A program made the translations under genes and the position numbers. Below, piece by piece: positions 27,781 to 33,314 of a DNA stretch of 33,314 nucleotides (its first letter is position 1; each line of letters opens with the position of its first letter). The notes under the pieces are model-generated. The model was not told where the DNA came from. It did not search any database and was given only the letters and a program-made list of their open reading frames with translations. The stretch is from Chloroflexota bacterium (GTDB lineage: Bacteria; Chloroflexota; Anaerolineae; 4572-78), in the NCBI GenBank assembly GCA_011192195.1, contig DUEH01000007.1:1-33314 (forward strand), given 5' to 3'.

Positions 27781-28806
27781 ATGGACGAACATAGCTCATT
27801 AGATTTGCCGCCGTCGCCGGAAAATCTGCGTTGGTTGGCCAGAAACGGAATATTGAACGCGGCGCCCCTTCGGCTACGCTCAGGACAGGCCCTGGAACGC
27901 GCGCTGGAGATCAGCGGTCACGCGCCCGATAGAGGCCGCTGGCTGCGCTTTTTGGATATCATCTTGCTCGTGCTGGGCGCCGGCTTTGCAGTTAGCGGAA
28001 TTTTCTTTTTCTTCGCCTTCAACTGGGCCGATATGCACCGTTTTTTCAAGCTTGGCTTATTGGAAGTTGCGATACTGGCAGCGGTTGGGCTGACATCCTG
28101 TTTAGGACTGGACAAACTTGCGGGGAAAATTGCGCTGACTGCCTCGGGGCTGCTGGTGGGCGCGCTGCTGGCAGTATACGGACAGATATACCAGACCGGG
28201 GCCGATTCCTATACCTTGTTCTTGAATTGGGCGCTATTGATCGCCGGTTGGGCGCTGATCGGCCAATTTGCCCCTTTATGGGTGGTATGGGTCCTGCTCT
28301 TCGATCTGAGCCTGGTATTCTACTGGATACAGATTGTGGGCGACGTCAACGGCCAGCTTTATCTATGGCTATTTCTGCTGAACGGAGGCGCTATCCTGGC
28401 CTGGGAAATCGCCTCTGCTCGCGGCGTGGCCTGGCTTGAAAATCGCTGGACCCCTCGCCTGCTGGCGCTGCCGACCTTTATCGCGCTGGTTGCGCCGACG
28501 ATAACGCTGATCTTTTCTTCGACCGGTGAACGGAGCCGCGATCCCCTGCTGTTTCTGATGTTGGCCTTGTTCATCGGGGCAAGCGTCGCGACGCTCTATG
28601 TGTACTCGCAAAAAATACTCGACCTGTTCATGCTCACCCTCTGCGCTTTCAGCTTGATCATCGCCTTCAACGCCTGGGTGTCCGAAACGCTGGATTTTGA
28701 AGAATTCACCCTATTCCTGGTGAGCGCGCTATTCATCGGGCAGGCGGCCCTGATAGCAGTCTGGTTGCGCCGGGTGTCGCAACAATGGGAGGAACGCAGC
28801 GCATGA
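27781..28806 (+). CDS. DUF2157 membrane protein
   Basis: A 341-residue membrane protein. A polar N-terminal part of about 55 residues (with NLRWLARNGIL, a helix typical of DUF2157) precedes about ten hydrophobic helices (from FLDIILLVLGAGFAVSGIFF). Residues 29-40 (APLRLRSGQALE) are coded by a repeat element. Function unknown; DUF2157 proteins commonly lie beside DUF4401 and GDYXXLXY proteins, as here. Its stop overlaps the next start (ATGA at 28803), so translation is coupled. AAGGA precedes ATG 27781. Confidence 0.87.
   Translation: MDEHSSLDLPPSPENLRWLARNGILNAAPLRLRSGQALERALEISGHAPDRGRWLRFLDIILLVLGAGFAVSGIFFFFAFNWADMHRFFKLGLLEVAILAAVGLTSCLGLDKLAGKIALTASGLLVGALLAVYGQIYQTGADSYTLFLNWALLIAGWALIGQFAPLWVVWVLLFDLSLVFYWIQIVGDVNGQLYLWLFLLNGGAILAWEIASARGVAWLENRWTPRLLALPTFIALVAPTITLIFSSTGERSRDPLLFLMLALFIGASVATLYVYSQKILDLFMLTLCAFSLIIAFNAWVSETLDFEEFTLFLVSALFIGQAALIAVWLRRVSQQWEERSA
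27867..27892. repeat. GCTCAGGACAGGC-family repeat inside the DUF2157 gene
   Basis: CCTTCGGCTACGCTCAGGAC and on to 27892, in frame, coding for LRLRSGQALE. Reversed copy at 27595; relatives at 18280, 24876, 31181 and 33031. Confidence 0.75.
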
Positions 28807-29867
28807 ATTCGTCACTGACTCTACGAGATGTATTGGCTCAACTGGCTGATGAGGGCTTCGCCTTACCCGATGACTACGAAAACACCATTTCCGGCCTGGA
28901 GCTTGAGACGCAGGAGCCGGGCGCGCCCTGGTATGTCCGTCTTTTTGCCGGTTTGAGCGCCTGGATTGCAGCGCTTTTCCTGATCGCCTTTTTGTTCACC
29001 GCGAATATTCTTCAAGAGGACGAAAGCGCAATTTTTGCCGGATTGCTATTTTGCGCGATTGCGGTAGGCTTGAAGCGTCCGGGGTCTCGAAATGATTTTT
29101 TGGAACAGCTCGGTCTGGCGCTCAGTTTGGCGGGACAAGTACTTTTCGTCGTTGGTCTGGGCAGCCTGTGGGAAGAGGTTGTCCCGGTGGCTCTGGCTCT
29201 GATCGTTCTGGAAATTCTCCTGCTCTGGGCCTATCCAGATATACTCCATCGCTTCATCTCCACCATCATAATCGTCGGGGCGCTTCTGGCGATTATCCTT
29301 AACCAAGATATGCTCGAAGCCACGCATATCCTCATTTTTGCCCTGTCAGTCATCGCCTTTATTCTCTACTGGCAGGAAAATCGCCTGCTGCTCACAGGGT
29401 TGAGAGAATTGACGCGCCCTGTGAGTTACGGGATCGCCGTATCTCTGCTGGGGCTGCTGATCCTGCCGCTGATAGAAGATGCTGATGTACGTTGGTGGCA
29501 GCTCACGGCGGCGCTGCTGCTGGGGGTATTATTGTTTCTGGTGTGGCAAATTGCGGCAGATTTGGGCCTTGCTTCGCGCAGCGAGGTGATGATTTGGCTG
29601 GCGGCGGGGTGCGTCGCCTTGTTCATCCCCGCAATTCGTATGCCCGGCATCCTGGGGGCGCTGATCATCTTGCTGCTTGGTTTCTGGCGAAATAACCGGC
29701 TGCTGATTGGGCTGGCGTCTGTCTTCCTGGTCTTCTACCTGGGCGCTATCTACTATGTGTTGGAGTGGACGCTGCTGGAAAAATCTTTCGCCCTGCTTGT
29801 AACCGGCCTCGTCTTATTCTTGCTGCGCTACGTCTTACTGCGCTTCACTGAGGGGGACGCGATATGA
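28803..29867 (+). CDS. DUF4401 membrane protein
   Basis: I choose ATG 28803 because it overlaps the previous stop as ATGA and has GGAGG at 28787-28791; an upstream start at 28785 is less likely. The 354-residue protein has a soluble N-terminus (MNSSLTLRDVLAQLADEGFA) and about ten membrane helices with short loops (VRLFAGLSAWIAALFLIAFL onward). The middle protein of the DUF2157-DUF4401-GDYXXLXY set; biochemical role unknown. Its TGA overlaps the next ATG (29864). Confidence 0.87.
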   Translation: MNSSLTLRDVLAQLADEGFALPDDYENTISGLELETQEPGAPWYVRLFAGLSAWIAALFLIAFLFTANILQEDESAIFAGLLFCAIAVGLKRPGSRNDFLEQLGLALSLAGQVLFVVGLGSLWEEVVPVALALIVLEILLLWAYPDILHRFISTIIIVGALLAIILNQDMLEATHILIFALSVIAFILYWQENRLLLTGLRELTRPVSYGIAVSLLGLLILPLIEDADVRWWQLTAALLLGVLLFLVWQIAADLGLASRSEVMIWLAAGCVALFIPAIRMPGILGALIILLLGFWRNNRLLIGLASVFLVFYLGAIYYVLEWTLLEKSFALLVTGLVLFLLRYVLLRFTEGDAI

Positions 29868-30352
29868 AAATTCGCATTATCATCCTGTGGTTGGTTGCTG
29901 CGCTGGCGCTGCTTGTGATCAACGTACAAGCTTTTCAACGAGAGCGCCTGGCTGCGAGTGGGCAGGTCATCTTTTTGGAATTGGCGCCGGTAGACCCGCG
30001 CTCGCTGATTCAGGGCGACTATATGCGCCTGCGCTACGCCGTTTCCGGGCAAGTGAAAAAGGGCGCCGGCGCGCGAGACGGATTGATCGTCCTTCAGTTG
30101 GACGAAAACAACATCGCTCGATACGCGCGCATCCACGACCCACAGACGCCGCTCGCCAAAAACGAAATCCTGCTGCGCTACCGGCAACAAGATTCCGATG
30201 CGCGTATCGGCCCTGAGTCATTCTTCTTTCAAGAGGGGCAGGCAAAATATTACAACGCTGCCCGCTATGGCGAACTGCGCGTCTCCCCTGCGGGGGATGT
30301 GATGCTGGTAGGACTGCGGGGAGAAAGCCTGGAGACGCTTGGGCCGCCCTAA
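29864..30352 (+). CDS. GDYXXLXY-domain protein
   Basis: A 162-residue protein with an N-terminal membrane helix or signal anchor (IIILWLVAALALLVINVQAF) and the naming motif QGDYMRLRY near residues 50-58. The rest is a predicted beta-rich extracytoplasmic domain (DARIGPESFFFQEGQAKYYN). It overlaps the DUF4401 gene by 4 bases. Family members are found with the two membrane proteins before it; role unknown. Confidence 0.9.
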   Translation: MKIRIIILWLVAALALLVINVQAFQRERLAASGQVIFLELAPVDPRSLIQGDYMRLRYAVSGQVKKGAGARDGLIVLQLDENNIARYARIHDPQTPLAKNEILLRYRQQDSDARIGPESFFFQEGQAKYYNAARYGELRVSPAGDVMLVGLRGESLETLGPP

Positions 30353-30447
30353 GCGCAGGGCAGTCCTCTGCCTGATCCTGAAGTAAGCTCCAGCCAATTC
30401 CCGCTTCGTTTATGGCGCTAAAAACCGACGCCAAAGGGGTGAAAAAT

Positions 30448-30476
30448 TTGACATTACGCCTTGCCCCGACTACTCT
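30448..30476 (+). promoter_or_regulatory. Likely promoter of the second transporter-HEAT gene
   Basis: A consensus TTGACA (30448-30453), 17 bases, TACTCT (30471-30476). The start codon at 30497 leaves a leader of about 14 bases. The -10 is weak. Confidence 0.45.
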
Positions 30477-30496
30477 TGAGTCTGAGCGAGGCAATA

Positions 30497-33314
30497 ATGA
30501 CCACTACTTCAACTACACCCAGCGCAAGCCTGAACAAACTGGCGCTGGCCTTGAATATTCGCCCCGACGAAAATCGCCTGGTGATGTTCTTCCTGTTCCA
30601 CTCATTCTTTGTGGGGATGGCGCAGGTATTGGTCTCCACAACCGCCAGCACCTTATTCCTCGATAGCTTTCAAGATCAAAGCGCCCGGTACCTGCCTTAT
30701 GTCTATATCGGGACGGCGATAGTCGCCTCGTTGATTGGGATTTTATACACCAAACTTGAAAAACCGCTTTCCTTCACCCATTTGCTGAGCGCCAATTTAA
30801 GCTTGCTCATCATCGCTCTGGTTGGGTTTCGACTTGCGTTCACCCCCCAGGCCCGGGCCGTCGTTATGGCGCTCTACATCTGGTACTACGTGCAAGACGC
30901 CCTGATTAATCTGGAATTTTGGGGGCTGGCCGCCAGCATCTTCAACGTGAGGCAGAGCAAGCGTCTCTTTGGACTCATTGGCATTGGCGAAATGCTTGCC
31001 CGGATCATCAGCGGCTTTTCAGTGCGCCCGCTGGTCAAGGTAATTTCTCCGGAAAATTTACTGTGGATTGCGGCCGGCGCCATTGCGCTGTGTCTGGTTT
31101 TTATGCTGAAAATTATGCGCGCTCACCAAAGCAGTGGCGGACAGACGCAAAACGCCCGCGCCGCAGACTCTTCAGCAAGCGCAGGACAGGCCCATTCGTC
31201 ACCTTCGGCAGGGCAGGCCCGGCGATCATTTCGAGAGTTGCTTCAAAGTCGCTACATTCAATTGATGGTCGCGCTGACCGTTTTATCGCTGCTGGGCTAC
31301 TACTTTGTGGACATTGCCTTTCTGGGTCAGGCGCAGGCGCAATTTCCGGACAAAAACGAATTGGCCGGCTTTTTGGGCGTCTTTTTCGCCATCATTGGCG
31401 TACTGGCCTTTTTGAGTCGCCTCTTTTTATCCGGCCCGCTCATCAGCCGCTATGGTCTGGCCGCGGGGCTGCTGGCCCTGCCGATAGCGGCGGCGGTGGG
31501 CGCCGCATCAATGGCGGTCATGGGAACAGTTTCCGGCGCAACAACCGCCCTCTTCTATCCCGCCGCGCTGACCAAGCTGAATTTCATCGTCTTCCGCAAA
31601 TCAACCGATAAATCCGCCTTCCCCATTTTGTACCAACCCCTGCCGGAAAATGAACGCGTCACCGTTCAAACCGTGATGGAAAGCATTGTGGCGCCTGTTG
31701 CCAGCGGTTTGGCCGGAATACTTCTCTTACTGTTATCGTTTAGCATTGTGCAAATTTCCTGCGCCCTGCTTCTTGTTTTTGGGGTCTGGATTGTCCTGAT
31801 TATCTCCCTGAACCAGGAATACAAAAACGCCCTCCTGAATGCCATTACTAAACGCAGGTTGGGGGGGATTGATCTGAATCTAACTGATAACGCCAGCCTG
31901 AGCGCTCTGGAAAAAAGCCTGAAAAGCCAACATCCCGGCGAAATCATTTACGCTCTGGACGTAATGGAAGAGGCAGAACACCCGAATTTGGAAAAAACCC
32001 TGAAAAAGCTGCTCCGCCACCCCGCCAAAGAAGTGCGTCTGGACGTATTGCGGCGCATCGAGCGCCTGGAACTGACCGGCGCGTTGAAGCGCGTTCAAAA
32101 TCGCTTGCGCCTGGAAAGTTCGCCGGAAGTATTGGGCGCAGCGGTGCATGCCTATACCGCGCTGGGCGAAAGCGACGCGCTGGAAGAAACGCTGCCTTAT
32201 CTGGATGATTCCCGCCCGCAGGTTCGACTGGGGGCGATGGTTGGGATGCTGCGCAGCGGCGGCGTTGAGGGAGTGTTGGTTGCCGGCGAGCGATTTATCG
32301 CCCTGAGCCGTTCAGACAAGCCGGAAGAACGCGCCTTTGCCGCCGAGGTTCTGGGCGAGGTTGGCATCCCGAATTTTTACCGGCCATTGCTCGATCTGCT
32401 GCAAGATGATTCTTTCGCAGTCCGTCGAGAAGCCTTGCAAGCCGCCGGAAAGCTGCGCGTTCCGCCGCAACTACGTCCTCTGGTAACGGCCAATTTAAAT
32501 GACTATCGCGTTAGAACGGCAGCGGTCTCAGCTCTAACAACTGGCGGCAAAGCAATCATCCCTTTCCTGGCCGAAGCTTTGGAACAACCCGGTCAATCAT
32601 CCCGCGCGCTGAGCCAAATTGCGCGCGCAGCCGGACAGATCAAGGGCAATGAAGCCACCGACCTGCTGCGAGACAACATCGCCTGTCCCGATGAAACCGT
32701 ACGCACTCAGGTATTGACCTCTCTGAGCCAGCGCCGCTACCAGGCCAATGAAACCGAAACTCTTTTCATCCAGGAACGCATCCGCGCCGAAGCCGCCGAC
32801 GCCGCCTGGACTTTAGCCGCGCTGGTTGACCTTGCGGGAGAGCGGGTGAGCAGGTGGGAAAGTGAGCGGGTGAGCAATAACAAAAAAAATCACCCGCCCA
32901 CCCGCTCACCCGCTCTATCCCTACTGCGGAACGCGCTGAGGCGCAAATTAGATGGCTGCCAGGAACGCATCCTCTTGCTCCTCAGCTTGCTCTACAACCC
33001 GGAAGCGATTCTACAAGCCAAAAAAATTCTTGCCCTGAGCGCAGCCGAAGGGCTGGGAAAGTCCGGCGCGTCGAAGGCTTGTCTTGAGCCTGGTCGAAAG
33101 AATAAAAACAGAGCCTACGCTCTGGAAGTGATTGACGTCTTCATCCCGCAAGCGTTGAAGCCAATGCTCTTCCCTCTACTGGAAGAACTGCCCCCCGACG
33201 AGCAATTGGAGCGGCTTGCAGACGCCTTTCCGCAGCCGCAGCTATCTCTTGAAGAGCGGTTGGTTCAAATCATTCAGACAAATGGCGAATTACGAATTAC
33301 GAATTACGAATTAC
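30497..33314 (+). CDS. Second ATP/ADP-translocase-like membrane protein with HEAT repeats (3' end cut by window edge)
   Basis: ATG 30497 with GCGAGG upstream opens MTTTSTTPSASLNKLALALN. The frame stays open to the window end, 939 codons. About 11-12 hydrophobic helices fill residues 28-440 (LVMFFLFHSFFVGMAQVLVS first). HEAT repeats follow from about residue 480 (HPAKEVRLDVLRRIERLEL, DDSFAVRREALQAAGKL). It is related in layout to the protein at 19436-22645. Three repeat elements lie in frame: AGQAHSSPSAGQARRS in a cytoplasmic loop, GERVSRWESERVSNN, and a run of NGELRITNYEL at the edge. Whether a cNMP-binding domain follows cannot be seen. It lies 144 bases after the GDYXXLXY gene. Confidence 0.85.
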   Translation, partial: MTTTSTTPSASLNKLALALNIRPDENRLVMFFLFHSFFVGMAQVLVSTTASTLFLDSFQDQSARYLPYVYIGTAIVASLIGILYTKLEKPLSFTHLLSANLSLLIIALVGFRLAFTPQARAVVMALYIWYYVQDALINLEFWGLAASIFNVRQSKRLFGLIGIGEMLARIISGFSVRPLVKVISPENLLWIAAGAIALCLVFMLKIMRAHQSSGGQTQNARAADSSASAGQAHSSPSAGQARRSFRELLQSRYIQLMVALTVLSLLGYYFVDIAFLGQAQAQFPDKNELAGFLGVFFAIIGVLAFLSRLFLSGPLISRYGLAAGLLALPIAAAVGAASMAVMGTVSGATTALFYPAALTKLNFIVFRKSTDKSAFPILYQPLPENERVTVQTVMESIVAPVASGLAGILLLLLSFSIVQISCALLLVFGVWIVLIISLNQEYKNALLNAITKRRLGGIDLNLTDNASLSALEKSLKSQHPGEIIYALDVMEEAEHPNLEKTLKKLLRHPAKEVRLDVLRRIERLELTGALKRVQNRLRLESSPEVLGAAVHAYTALGESDALEETLPYLDDSRPQVRLGAMVGMLRSGGVEGVLVAGERFIALSRSDKPEERAFAAEVLGEVGIPNFYRPLLDLLQDDSFAVRREALQAAGKLRVPPQLRPLVTANLNDYRVRTAAVSALTTGGKAIIPFLAEALEQPGQSSRALSQIARAAGQIKGNEATDLLRDNIACPDETVRTQVLTSLSQRRYQANETETLFIQERIRAEAADAAWTLAALVDLAGERVSRWESERVSNNKKNHPPTRSPALSLLRNALRRKLDGCQERILLLLSLLYNPEAILQAKKILALSAAEGLGKSGASKACLEPGRKNKNRAYALEVIDVFIPQALKPMLFPLLEELPPDEQLERLADAFPQPQLSLEERLVQIIQTNGELRITNYEL
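31181..31222. repeat. Two linked copies of the GGACAGGC/CTTCGGC repeat
   Basis: GCGCAGGACAGGCCC and CCTTCGGCAGGGCAGGCCC in tandem, in frame, coding for AGQAHSSPSAGQAR in a loop between membrane helices of the second transporter-HEAT protein. Confidence 0.65.
32837..32915. repeat. GC-rich octamer palindrome in the HEAT region
   Basis: GAGCGGGT/GAGCAGGT units (32837-32875) face CACCCGCC/CACCCGCT units (32891-32915) around an A-rich loop. It codes for GERVSRWESERVSNN and HPPTRSPALS. Confidence 0.9.
33031..33100. repeat. Paired GCTCAGGACA-family repeat arms in the HEAT region
   Basis: CCTGAGCGCAGCCGAAGGG (33034-33052) and TCGAAGGCTTGTCTTGAGCC (33071-33090, then TGGTCGAAAG to 33100), in frame, coding for LSAAEGLGKSGASKACLEPG. 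Confidence 0.65.
33283..33314. repeat. Heptamer repeat (ATTACGA) at the window end
   Basis: Four units of ATTACGA run to the last base, in frame (ELRITNYEL). The expected reverse arm lies outside the window. Confidence 0.9.

Overview
The window looks like accessory chromosome from a Gram-negative-type or Chloroflexota-like bacterium. I favour an Anaerolineae/Caldilineae relative, by inference only, because of the UPF0182 protein, the DUF2157/DUF4401/GDYXXLXY trio, the transporter-HEAT-cNMP protein and the very high load of short repeats. No rRNA, tRNA or CRISPR array was seen.

Positions 1-5355 (+ strand) form a sugar catabolic operon. It holds two MalF/MalG-type ABC permeases (the first cut by the window edge), a UlaD-like decarboxylase with unusual active-site residues, a UlaE-type 3-epimerase, a UlaF/AraD-type 4-epimerase and a PfkB kinase. 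It resembles the L-ascorbate/3-keto-L-gulonate route, but an ABC importer plus a kinase replaces the PTS. Positions 5356-7012 are a decay zone: a frameshifted remnant of an AXE1 acetyl xylan esterase, a 5'-truncated PKD fragment, a small YtxH protein, a strong hairpin, and a 141-bp IS66-like MITE with an intact 8-bp target duplication.

Positions 27131-7013 (- strand) carry, in transcription order: a soluble-adenylyl-cyclase-like protein with two cyclase domains, an NTPase and a winged helix; a ParA/MinD-like ATPase; an ATP/ADP-translocase-like protein with HEAT repeats whose cNMP-binding C-terminus is now in another frame; a formyltransferase-led NRPS (F-partial C-A-T, specificity code like Pro); a VapBC-like toxin-antitoxin pair; and a second NRPS (C-A-T, code like Asp, then a cut-off C domain) that runs in frame into a UPF0182 membrane protein. 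The first three genes suggest a cAMP circuit: cyclase, ATPase and a membrane HEAT protein that reads cAMP. They are closely spaced with the first NRPS.

Positions 27781-33314 (+ strand) hold DUF2157, DUF4401 and GDYXXLXY proteins in translationally coupled order, then a second transporter-HEAT protein that runs off the window.

The most striking feature is a family of palindromic elements built from 7-bp (AT-rich) or 8-bp (GC-rich) tandem units. At least ten lie inside genes and stay open in frame, so each 7-bp unit is read in all three frames and yields a heptapeptide repeat. Both NRPS adenylation domains carry different elements in the same three loops. One octamer tract marks the frame break in the transporter-HEAT-cNMP gene, and another repeat cluster marks the NRPS/UPF0182 junction. 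A second short repeat family (core GCTCAGGACAGGC) is also present inside genes.
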